Shown piece after piece: positions 17,370 through 25,854 of a stretch of 64,000 nt of DNA (within the stretch, counting starts at the first letter, position 1; every line of letters begins with the position of its first letter). The stretch is taken from the NCBI RefSeq assembly GCF_002847285.1, contig NZ_CP025407.1, forward strand, positions 3,102,501-3,166,500, in the 5' to 3' direction. Origin of the DNA: Streptomyces sp. CMB-StM0423 (GTDB taxonomy: Bacteria > Actinomycetota > Actinomycetes > Streptomycetales > Streptomycetaceae). A program made the translations under genes and the position numbers. The notes under the pieces were generated by a model. It did not search any database. It saw only the letters and a program-made list of their open reading frames with translations, and was not told the origin of the DNA.

Positions 17370-20300
17370 TCATGCGGTGGGCCGGTAGCTCTCCGCCGCG
17401 ATCCGGTGGAACCGCTCCACCTCGTCGTTCTTGCCGTCCGGGCCGATCAGCAGCACCACGTGGTAGCTGTCGTCCCAGATCATCGCCAGGTTGCGCGCGT
17501 GCACCTGGCGCCCGCTGCCGTCCGTCCAGTCGAACTCGCCCTCCGCCATGACCCGCTGGCCGACCTCGATCCGCCGCAGCCCGTCGGCCTGTGCCCACGC
17601 GGAGTCGCGGTACTCGTCCAGCTCCGGCTCGCTCTGCTGCTGGTACGCCATCGGGTCGCTGCCGAACTCGCCGACGCCGTCGCGGCCGGGGACGACGAGC
17701 AGTTCGTACTCCCCGCCGACGTAGCTGACCTGGCCGTCGCTCCCGGCGGTCCGCTGCCAGTCGTCGCGGACGGCGACCTCGAAGCCCGCCGGGTCCTCGC
17801 GGAGCACGAAGCCGTCGGGCAGTTCCGAACCCGCGCCGCTGCCCTGCCCGCCGTTCTTCGGCTTGTCGGGGTCGTCCCCGGACTCCTTCGGCTGCCCGCG
17901 CTCCCCGGCTTCGTTCGGATCGCCGGCGTCCTCGGGCGGTGCCGCCGTGTCACCGGGCTCGTCCTCGCGGCCGGCGCCGACGACGCTGCGCTGGTCGCGA
18001 CCCGCCTCTTCGGTCCCGGGCATGAACATCGCCGCGTATGCGATGGCGCCCGCCATGGCGACGAAGATCAGCGCAATGAGCGTACGGCCGAGGCTGCGCG
18101 GCCCGCGCGGGCCGCGCCGCGCCCGGCGTTTGTGCCGCCGCCGCACCGGCACCGGCGACTTGTTCGCGCGCCGCCTGCGCATCAGCTCGCCGCGCCTGCG
18201 CAGTATCGGCAGCCGCCGCGGATCGCCGCCGCGGCCGGTGCCGTGCTGCGGCACGGTGACCGTGCGGCTGCCGATGCCGGGCTCGGGCGCGGTCCTGATC
18301 AGGGACCGCAGCCAGCCGCGCAGCTCCTCGAAGTCCGGCCGCTCCGTGGGGTCCTGGCGCAGCAGCGACTCCACGACGGGGCGCAGGGCCCCGCACTCCT
18401 CCGCGTGCGCGGGCGGCTCGGAGCAGACGAGCTGCACCAGCTCGGCGACGTCCTCCTCGGGGTACGCGGAGTGCCCCTGGACGGCGCGGAAGAGCAGCGC
18501 GCCGAGCGCCCACAGGTCGGCGGCGGGGCCGACGGGGGGCGCGAGCTGCCAGTGCTCGTGGATGGGCCCGGCCTGCTCGGGCGCCCAGCGCTCGGTGACG
18601 GCGCCGACGACCTGCATCCGCGTCTGCCGCGCGCGCTCGGCGGCGAGCCGGGTGCTGGGCCCGGGGTAGCGGGTGGCCCCGCCGGTCCCGGGTCCCGGCA
18701 GCTCGTCGCGCCCCGCGGGCACGGCCTGCGCGCCGACGGGCACGGCGATGGACGCCCCGGGGCGCACCCCGGGCAGGCTGCCGCCGTAGGAGGCACCGCC
18801 GGGGAGGGGGTCGGGAAGGGGCTGCCGCTCGGGCTCGGCGAACCCGGCGGGCCTGGCGCCGGAGTTGCCGTAGGCACCGGAACCGCGCCCGCCGGGGTAC
18901 GCCCCCGGGGCACCGGACGGCCGAGACCGGTCGGCGGACGGGTAGCCGCCCTGACCGCCACCGGCCCCGCCGGGCACGGGCCCTTGGCCGGGCACACGAG
19001 ACGCACCGGGCACGGGGCCCTGGCCGGGCCCGCGGGACGCACCGGGCCCGCCGGGCACGTGAGATCCACCGGCCGCGCCGGGACCGCCGGAGGCACCGGG
19101 GCCGCCGTGGGTACCGGGACCGCCCGCGCCCGCCGGCGCACCGCCGGTGCCGCCGCGGGCGCCGGGCGCGCCCACACCTCGATACGGACCGGGTCCGCCG
19201 CTCCCGCCGTGCGGCCCCGGAACTCCTGGCGGGCCGGCCCCGGGCGCGCCGGGACCGCCGCCTGCGCCCGGCGGAACGGGGCCGCCCGCGTGCGGCGTCG
19301 GGCCCCCTTGGGCCGTGCCCGGGGCCCGGTACTGGCCGGGCGGGGGCGTGGTGCCGTACGGGTCCGCGGTGCCGTACTCGTCGTAGCCGTCGTCGCCCGC
19401 GTCGTGCGGCAGGTCGTCCCAGGGGGCGCCGGCATCCGGTGAACCGGCGGCCTGCGGGACCGGGTTGGCGGCGGCGCCCTGCGCGGGCTGCCCGCCACCG
19501 ACGTCGATGCGGTCGCTGTACGCCGGGCCCGTCCCCGCGCCCGGAGGCCCGCCGGCCTCGGGCGTACGCGCGGCCTGCCCCGGCACCACCGGACGTCTCG
19601 CACCACCGGCGCCACCGGCAAGCTGCTCCTCGGCGGCCCGCGTACCGGCCTGGTACGCGGCCATCACCCCGGCCCGCGCCGCAGGCACCTCATCCCCGCG
19701 CGGCTGCCCTCCGGGCACCGCACCGGGGGGCGCACCCCGAGCCGCACCACCGGGCTGACCGCCCTGCGGCCCACCCCCGTACTGCTGTTGAGCCGGTCCA
19801 CCGCCCGGCATTCCGGCCCCTTGCCCGCGGGCACCGGGAGGCCCACCACCCGGCTGCCCCTGCGCCGCACCACCCTGCGGGCCACCCGCGTACGGCCGTT
19901 GAGCCGGACCTCCGCCCGGCACTCCGGGCCTTTGCCCGTGCGCCCCGGCGGCACCGCCGCCTGGCTGACCACCCGGACGACCGCCCTGCGCGGCACCCGC
20001 GTACGGCCGTTGCCCCGGGGCCCCGCCCGGGCCCCCGGGTCCTTGCCCGGGCGCCCCAGGGGCACCGCCGCTCGGACGACCGCCCTGCGCACCACTCTCG
20101 TACGACTGCTGAGCCGGGCCACCGCCCGGCTGACCGCCCTGCGGGCCACCCGCGGGCGGCCGTTGGGCCGGGCCGCCGCGCTCACCGCCCGTCGGCCCCG
20201 CCGGCGTGCCGCCCTGCTGCCACGCGCCGAACGGCCAGCCCTCCGCGGCGCCTTCGCCGGCGCCCGCTCCGGTGCCCGAGCCGCCCTGCGTCCCCCAGCT

Positions 20301-21284
20301 CGCTTCGCGGCCTTCGCCGCCCCGGGGCTCGCCCTCCGCCGGATCGGGTCCGCCGCCCGCACCGTACGGAGCCGAGCGCCACACCTCGTCGTCCTCGTCG
20401 TACGGCGGCGTGCCGTACGGGCCCGCACCGCCGCGCGCCTCCGCGCCGTCGCCGTACGGTCCGCGGCGGTCGTCCCATCTCGGCGGTAAGACCCCGCCCT
20501 CCGGCTGACCGGCCACACCCCGCGGAACGCCGGGAGAGCCCTGCGCCGGCAGGAACCCCGTTGCCGGGTCCGGGAGTTGCGGCAGGCCCGGCGCGTCGCC
20601 CGGCCCCAGTCCCGGTTCCGGGCCCAACCCCGGGTCCGCGGTCACGCCGGGGCGGGGCCCAGGGCTGCCCGACGGGCGCGGGGGTTCGCCGCGGCCCGGC
20701 GGCGGCGGCAGCGGGTCGTAGCCGCACAGCGCCTCTTCCGCCGCGCCCGACGCCAGGCCCGTCAGGACCACCCGGCCGTCTTCGCAGACGAGCACCGTGC
20801 GCGTCGTGATGTTCCGGTGCGTCCAGCCGTGCGCGTGCAGCGCCCGCAGCGCCGTGAGGATGTCCGCCGCGACCTCCGCCCCGCGGTACGGGCTCAACGG
20901 CCGCTCCTCCAGCAGCCCTTCGAGCGTCCGCGCGGGCACCAGCTCGCTGACGATCCAGAGGCTGCCGCCCTCCTCGAAGACGTCGAAGACCTGCGCCAGC
21001 CGCGGGTGGTCCGGTATGGCCGCGGCCGCGCGGGCTGCGTCCATCGCACGCTGCACCACCGCGCTCGCCGCGCTCCGGCCCGCCCCGTCGCCGTACCCGG
21101 AGGGATCCGCGCCGCCGCCGTCCTCTATCAGCTCGGCCTCGACGATCTCCGGCAGCGGCACCTGCCCGATGAGGACGTCCTGCCCGCTGTACGTGTCGAA
21201 GGCGCGCGTGTGGATGGGTTCGGCGTCGACGGCAGCCGGTAGCCGGTAACGGTCGGCGAGCACTCGGCCCGCGTAGTCGTCCAC
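17370..21284 (-). CDS. Membrane pseudokinase with ~700-residue Gly/Pro/Gln-rich insertion
   Basis: The 1304-residue protein is built on a Hanks kinase fold but lacks every catalytic residue. The ATP Lys region reads QDVLIGQVPLP, the catalytic loop is HRNITTRTVLV instead of HRDxKxxN, and DFG is TGL. Between TGL (near residue 178) and the APE motif in RWAPEQAGP (near residue 902) lie about 700 residues of Gly, Pro, Gln and Arg-rich, probably disordered sequence with tandem repeats. The C-lobe resumes with PAADLWALGALLFRAVQG. An Arg/Lys-rich stretch, one transmembrane helix (LGRTLIALIFVAMAGAIAYA) and an extracytoplasmic domain like those of the flanking kinases follow. GTG 21284 has GGGGAGG five bases upstream. 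It may be a scaffold or an allosteric partner of the two active kinases. Confidence 0.85.
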   Translation of the reverse strand: MDDYAGRVLADRYRLPAAVDAEPIHTRAFDTYSGQDVLIGQVPLPEIVEAELIEDGGGADPSGYGDGAGRSAASAVVQRAMDAARAAAAIPDHPRLAQVFDVFEEGGSLWIVSELVPARTLEGLLEERPLSPYRGAEVAADILTALRALHAHGWTHRNITTRTVLVCEDGRVVLTGLASGAAEEALCGYDPLPPPPGRGEPPRPSGSPGPRPGVTADPGLGPEPGLGPGDAPGLPQLPDPATGFLPAQGSPGVPRGVAGQPEGGVLPPRWDDRRGPYGDGAEARGGAGPYGTPPYDEDDEVWRSAPYGAGGGPDPAEGEPRGGEGREASWGTQGGSGTGAGAGEGAAEGWPFGAWQQGGTPAGPTGGERGGPAQRPPAGGPQGGQPGGGPAQQSYESGAQGGRPSGGAPGAPGQGPGGPGGAPGQRPYAGAAQGGRPGGQPGGGAAGAHGQRPGVPGGGPAQRPYAGGPQGGAAQGQPGGGPPGARGQGAGMPGGGPAQQQYGGGPQGGQPGGAARGAPPGAVPGGQPRGDEVPAARAGVMAAYQAGTRAAEEQLAGGAGGARRPVVPGQAARTPEAGGPPGAGTGPAYSDRIDVGGGQPAQGAAANPVPQAAGSPDAGAPWDDLPHDAGDDGYDEYGTADPYGTTPPPGQYRAPGTAQGGPTPHAGGPVPPGAGGGPGAPGAGPPGVPGPHGGSGGPGPYRGVGAPGARGGTGGAPAGAGGPGTHGGPGASGGPGAAGGSHVPGGPGASRGPGQGPVPGASRVPGQGPVPGGAGGGQGGYPSADRSRPSGAPGAYPGGRGSGAYGNSGARPAGFAEPERQPLPDPLPGGASYGGSLPGVRPGASIAVPVGAQAVPAGRDELPGPGTGGATRYPGPSTRLAAERARQTRMQVVGAVTERWAPEQAGPIHEHWQLAPPVGPAADLWALGALLFRAVQGHSAYPEEDVAELVQLVCSEPPAHAEECGALRPVVESLLRQDPTERPDFEELRGWLRSLIRTAPEPGIGSRTVTVPQHGTGRGGDPRRLPILRRRGELMRRRRANKSPVPVRRRHKRRARRGPRGPRSLGRTLIALIFVAMAGAIAYAAMFMPGTEEAGRDQRSVVGAGREDEPGDTAAPPEDAGDPNEAGERGQPKESGDDPDKPKNGGQGSGAGSELPDGFVLREDPAGFEVAVRDDWQRTAGSDGQVSYVGGEYELLVVPGRDGVGEFGSDPMAYQQQSEPELDEYRDSAWAQADGLRRIEVGQRVMAEGEFDWTDGSGRQVHARNLAMIWDDSYHVVLLIGPDGKNDEVERFHRIAAESYRPTA
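19750..20180 (-). repeat. Imperfect ~100-bp tandem repeats encoding Gly/Gln/Pro-rich units
   Basis: Units of about 30-37 residues recur four to five times in the pseudokinase insertion, each with a Q-x-Y motif followed by GGxQGG and PGG runs (for example QRPYAGAAQGGRPGGQPGG and QRPYAGGPQGGAAQGQPGG). In DNA a segment like CGTACGGCCGTTGAGCCGG recurs near 19778, 19891, 20000, 20098 and 20152. Confidence 0.7.
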
Positions 21285-21421
21285 GAACGCCTCCCCACAA
21301 CCGCGCAATGAGCCTGAGACCGGGCCAAATGCGGTCGGTATTCAGCCTGGTCCGGATGCGTACGGTCCGCGAGACATCACGATACGTGCTCGACGGGTGG
21401 TCTGTGCCCCGCTCGCGCGGG

Positions 21422-23602
21422 TTAGTCCCCCGGCTTGAAGGATCCGAACGCCGTCTCGCGCAGCTCGCGGCACTCCGCGCCGTTCCACTCGCTCTCCGGA
21501 CAACTGATCATTATCGCGTAGCCGTGGCTGTCGTCCACGGCGAATCCGCGGTCCAGGACCCTGATCCGCTGGCCGTCCTGTACCCGGCTGAACTGCCAGT
21601 CTGCGACCGTGGGATACCCGCGCCACTCGATCTCCTTCATCGAGATCTTGCGGTAGCCGGAGCTGGAGGAACTCACGGCGCCCTCTATGTCCTGCCAGTT
21701 CGACAGCGCGCCGCCCTCGGTGTTGTTGGGCTGGGACGTGAAGTCGATTTGTACGCGCGGGTAAGAGGACGATCCGCTGAAGATCGCGCCGCCGCCGTTC
21801 GGCGACGTACTGCTGCGCTTCCAGCCGTCGGGGAGGGCCACGGAAAACTTGAACTCGGGCTCCGTGAGCGTCGCGTAGCCGTCGGGTACGCCGGCGGAGT
21901 CCTTTCCGGAGCCGGATCCGGAATTGTCCTCGTCCTCGTCCTCGTTCTCCCCGGACCCCGGTCCCGAGGAGTCGTCGTCCTCGTCGCCAGCGGCGGCGCC
22001 GTCGTCGTCCTGCTGCCGCTTGTCCTCCTGGGCGTCGTTCTTGCCGGAGCCGCCCTGGTCCTTGTCCTGCTTCGCGCCCTTGCCGTCCTGGGTACCCGCG
22101 CCCGCGCTCTGCCCGCCGTCGTTGCCGGACGTGCCCGAGCCGGAGTCGTCGCCGCCCAGCGCGACGGCGAGCACCGTGCCGAGGATCGCCAGCGCCACCA
22201 CGGCGGCGATGATCGCCAGCGTGCGCCGGGGCAGCGCCGCCACCCGCGCCGCGAGCGACCCGGCGCCCGCCCGCGCCCTCGCCGCCGGCGGTGCCGCGCC
22301 CGTGGCCGTCGTACGGGCGGCGGGGCCCTCGGCGCCGTACGCACCGGCCCCCGGACCTCCGGTCCCGGCCGAGCCCGAACCGGCGGCAGCCGCGCCCGAA
22401 GTCCCGGCGGCGGCCGCCCCGGACCGCGGCGGCGCCGCGGGCCGATCGGGCGCACCGGTCCTGGCGTCGGGGCGCGGCGGCGCTGCCGGCGCGTCGGCCG
22501 GAGCCGCCGCCTCCGCCGCCGCCGCGGCGGAACCCGCACCGGCACCGGCGCCCAACGCGCCCGCGGCCGTACCGGCACGTCCCGCCGTACGCCTGCCCCC
22601 CTGCGCCCCCGAAGTCTGTCTGCGCGCCGCCTTCTTCCGCTCCGACTTCCGCCGCGCCGGCGCGTCCGCGCCCGCCGCACCGCCTGCCGCACCGCCCGCG
22701 TCCGGCACCACCGGCAGCGGCACCATCTTCGTCGGCGCCGTCGCCGAGGGCTCGCCCGGCGCGTCCTCCGGTGCGTCGACGACGGCGCGCAGCAACGCCC
22801 GCGCGCCCGCGTCGTCGAGCCGCTCGGCGGGATCCTTGCGCAGCAGCCCATAGATGGCGTCTTCCAGCGGACCGGCGTTCTTGGGCGGGTCGATGGGCTT
22901 CGTCATCACCGCGGTCAGGGTGGCGATGGCCGACCCCAGGTCGTACGGAGGATGCCCCTCCACCGCCGCGTACAGCAGCCCGCCGAGCGACCACAGGTCG
23001 GCCGGGGGACCCGGCTTCTGCCCGCGGGCGCGCTCGGGCGAGATGTACGACGGGGCGCCGACGAGCATGCCCGTCGTCGTGATGGACGGGTCGCCCTCGA
23101 CCTGCGCGATGCCGAAGTCGCTGAGCACGACGCGGCCGTCGTCGGAGATGAGCACGTTCGACGGCTTCACGTCGCGGTGCAGGATGCCCTCGCGGTGGGC
23201 CGAGCGCAGCACGTCGAGCACGGCGAGGCCGACCTCGGCGGCGCGCCGCGGGGTCAGCGGGCCGTCGTCGCGGGTGAGGTCGGAGAGCGAGCGGCCCTCG
23301 ATGAGCTCCATGACGATCCACGGGCGGTCGTCCTCGTCCACCACGTCGTAGACCGTGACCGCGCCGGTGTTCCTGATGCGGGCGATCGCCTTTGCCTCGC
23401 GGAGCGTTCGCGTGACGAGGCGGCGCTTCTCGTCCTCGTCCACACTGGTGGGCAGCCGCAGCTCCTTGACCGCGACCGCACGGCCCAGCACTTCGTCCCT
23501 GGCACGCCAGACGGTGCCCATGCCGCCACGGCCGAGCACCTCCCCGAGCCGATAGCGGCCCGCCAGCAGCCGACCCGTCGCGCCGTCCCCTTCGCGCCCC
23601 AT
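21422..23602 (-). CDS. Membrane Ser/Thr protein kinase with long disordered linker
   Basis: A complete kinase domain occupies residues ~15-280: LGRGGMGTVWRARD, Lys in AVAVKELRL, HRDVKPSN, DFGIAQ, and PSYISPE. An Ala/Pro/Gly-rich linker of about 230 residues leads to a transmembrane helix (LAIIAAVVALAILGTVLAVAL). An acidic Ser/Asp/Glu stalk and a C-terminal extracytoplasmic domain with a Cys pair (CPESEWNGAECRELRE) follow. ATG 23602 has GAGGGG upstream; longer readings give no family sequence. It is the probable first gene of a minus-strand series with the pseudokinase. Like its neighbours it has no PASTA repeats, so its signal is unlikely to be muropeptide. Confidence 0.93.
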   Translation of the reverse strand: MGREGDGATGRLLAGRYRLGEVLGRGGMGTVWRARDEVLGRAVAVKELRLPTSVDEDEKRRLVTRTLREAKAIARIRNTGAVTVYDVVDEDDRPWIVMELIEGRSLSDLTRDDGPLTPRRAAEVGLAVLDVLRSAHREGILHRDVKPSNVLISDDGRVVLSDFGIAQVEGDPSITTTGMLVGAPSYISPERARGQKPGPPADLWSLGGLLYAAVEGHPPYDLGSAIATLTAVMTKPIDPPKNAGPLEDAIYGLLRKDPAERLDDAGARALLRAVVDAPEDAPGEPSATAPTKMVPLPVVPDAGGAAGGAAGADAPARRKSERKKAARRQTSGAQGGRRTAGRAGTAAGALGAGAGAGSAAAAAEAAAPADAPAAPPRPDARTGAPDRPAAPPRSGAAAAGTSGAAAAGSGSAGTGGPGAGAYGAEGPAARTTATGAAPPAARARAGAGSLAARVAALPRRTLAIIAAVVALAILGTVLAVALGGDDSGSGTSGNDGGQSAGAGTQDGKGAKQDKDQGGSGKNDAQEDKRQQDDDGAAAGDEDDDSSGPGSGENEDEDEDNSGSGSGKDSAGVPDGYATLTEPEFKFSVALPDGWKRSSTSPNGGGAIFSGSSSYPRVQIDFTSQPNNTEGGALSNWQDIEGAVSSSSSGYRKISMKEIEWRGYPTVADWQFSRVQDGQRIRVLDRGFAVDDSHGYAIMISCPESEWNGAECRELRETAFGSFKPGD

Positions 23603-23851
23603 CGATCCCCTCAGCGATTCACCCCGGCAGGACCTCCATTGTGTCTTATCGCACGGACACCCCTGAGCGCCGGGCGAGGATTGCCACGATCGGTCTACCG
23701 CCGTCCGCGGCCCGATCTGCGGCGTTGACGCCGCCCAAGTCCCCTGCCGCGTTTGCTTACATGCACCTACAACCGACATGCCGCCGCCGCGGCACCGGCC
23801 CCCCGCAGGACCCGCGGGAGCACCGGCGCGCGCACCCCCGCAGGGGCACGG

Positions 23852-25558
23852 TCACAGCGGCACGATCTCCGGCGCCCCCAGCCGCGCCGCGTCCGCCGTC
23901 TGGTCGTCCGGCTGCCGCTGCGACTCGCGCTCCGCCTCGACCCGCTTGTCGTAGTGCGCCACCTCGCGCTCGACCTGGTCGCCGTCCCAGCCGAGCACCG
24001 GCGCCATCAGCCCGGCGACCTCGGCGGCACACTGCGTACCGCGGTCGAAGGTCTCGATGGAGATCCGGGTGCGCCGCGTCAGCACGTCGTCGAGGTGGCG
24101 CGCGCCCTCGTGGGAGGCCGCGTACACGACCTCCGCGCGCAGATAGTCGTCCGCGCCCGTGAGCGGCAGGCCCAGCGACGGGTCCTGCTCGATCAGCTCC
24201 AGCACCTCCTCCGACAGCGACCCGTACCGGTTCAGCAGGTGCTCCACCCGCGCGACGTGCACCCCCGTACGCGCCGCCGTCCGCGCCCGCGCGTTCCACA
24301 GCGCCTGGTACCCCTCCGCGCCCAGCAGCCGCACGTCCTCCGTGACGCACGGCCCGACGCGCTGGTCGAGGCCGTGCACGGCCTCGTCGACGGCGTCCTG
24401 GGCCATCACGCGGTACGTCGTGTACTTCCCGCCCGCGACGACGACGAGCCCGGGCACCGGATGCGCCACGGTGTGCTCGCGCGACAGCTTGCTGGTCGCG
24501 TCGGACTCGCCGGCCAGCAGCGGCCGCAGGCCCGCGTACACGCCCTCCACGTCGTCTCTCGTCAGCGGCACCGCGAGCACCGCGTTGACGTGCTCCAGCA
24601 GGTAGTCGATGTCGGCGGAGGAGGCCGCCGGGTGGGCCTTGTCGAGGTCCCATTCGGTGTCCGTGGTGCCGATGATCCAGTGCCGGCCCCAGGGGATGAC
24701 GAACAGCACGCTCTTCTCGGTGCGCAGGATGAGGCCGCTGGCGGAGTGGATGCGGTCCTTCGGTACGACGAGGTGGATGCCCTTCGACGCCCGCACGTGG
24801 AACTGCCCGCGCTCGCCGACCATCGCCTGCGTCTCGTCCGTCCACACCCCGGTGGCGTTGACGACCTGCCGCGCCCGGACCTCGAACTCCCCGCCCTGCT
24901 CCAGGTCGTGCACCCGCGCGCCCACGACGCGCTCGCCCTCGCGCAGGAAGCCCACGACCCGCGCGCGGTTGGCGGCCTGCGCCCCGTACTGCGCGGCGGT
25001 GCGGACGAGGGTGGCGACGTAGCGGGCGTCGTCGACCTGTGCGTCGTAGTACTGCAGCGCGCCCACGAGCGCGTCCTTGCGCAGACACGGCGCGACGCGC
25101 AGGGCGTGCGAGCGGGAGAGGTGGCGGTGCGCGGGCATGCCGCGGCCGTGTTCGCGGGAGACGGACATGGCGTCGTACAGCAGCACGCCGGAGCCCGCGT
25201 ACGCCCGCTCCCAGGCCCGGTGCTTGAGCGGGTAGAGGAACGGCACCGGCTTGACCAGGTGCGGCGCCAGGCGCTCGGTGAGCAGCCCGCGCTCCTTCAG
25301 CGCCTCGCGGACGAGGGCGAAGTCCAGCATCTCCAGATAGCGCAGCCCGCCGTGGATGAGCTTGCTCGACCGGCTCGACGTGCCCGACGCCCAGTCCCGC
25401 GCCTCGACCAGCCCGGTGGCCAGCCCGCGGGTCGCCGCGTCCAGCGCGGTGCCCGCGCCGACCACCCCGGCGCCGACGACCAGCAGGTCCAGCTCGCGCT
25501 CGGCCATCTGTGCAAGGGCCGCGCCGCGCTCGGCCGGCCCCAGTACCGCTGTCTTCAC
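23852..25558 (-). CDS. glpD: Aerobic glycerol-3-phosphate dehydrogenase
   Basis: This FAD enzyme oxidises sn-glycerol 3-phosphate to dihydroxyacetone phosphate at the membrane and passes electrons to quinone. The 568-residue protein has the dinucleotide fold GAGVVGAGTALDAATRG, the family signature SSRSSKLIHGGLRYLE, IPWGRHWIIGTTDTEW, and the FAD motif PGLVVVAGGKYTTYRVMAQDAVD near residue 360. GTG 25558 has GGAGG five bases upstream. No glpF or glpK genes are adjacent, so it is a stand-alone copy. It is divergent from the dehydrogenase-like gene at 25855; the 296-base gap has an AT-rich patch at 25755-25790 with CATATATG that could hold both promoters. Confidence 0.95.
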   Translation of the reverse strand: MKTAVLGPAERGAALAQMAERELDLLVVGAGVVGAGTALDAATRGLATGLVEARDWASGTSSRSSKLIHGGLRYLEMLDFALVREALKERGLLTERLAPHLVKPVPFLYPLKHRAWERAYAGSGVLLYDAMSVSREHGRGMPAHRHLSRSHALRVAPCLRKDALVGALQYYDAQVDDARYVATLVRTAAQYGAQAANRARVVGFLREGERVVGARVHDLEQGGEFEVRARQVVNATGVWTDETQAMVGERGQFHVRASKGIHLVVPKDRIHSASGLILRTEKSVLFVIPWGRHWIIGTTDTEWDLDKAHPAASSADIDYLLEHVNAVLAVPLTRDDVEGVYAGLRPLLAGESDATSKLSREHTVAHPVPGLVVVAGGKYTTYRVMAQDAVDEAVHGLDQRVGPCVTEDVRLLGAEGYQALWNARARTAARTGVHVARVEHLLNRYGSLSEEVLELIEQDPSLGLPLTGADDYLRAEVVYAASHEGARHLDDVLTRRTRISIETFDRGTQCAAEVAGLMAPVLGWDGDQVEREVAHYDKRVEAERESQRQPDDQTADAARLGAPEIVPL

Positions 25559-25854
25559 GGATGCCTCCTGTCCTGTCGCCCCGTTGCGGCAGTCCACGTG
25601 CCCACGTCCGATTCTGTCCGCACCCGCGCCGTACAGCCACCGTGCGTCGGCCTTGGGGCACACCGCCCAGCCGCGGAACAGCCGCGGGACAGCCGCCGTT
25701 CGGCCCCTGGGCGGCCCCCGCATGCCGCCGCGCCGCGGGCGCCGCAAAGCGCCCAATACTGAATAACAGTCATATATGCCCGTAGCCTGACAAGAGCCTC
25801 TGCTCACCCCGGGCCCGGCACCCGGGGCCCTCCGGGAAGGAACGTCCCCCAGAC

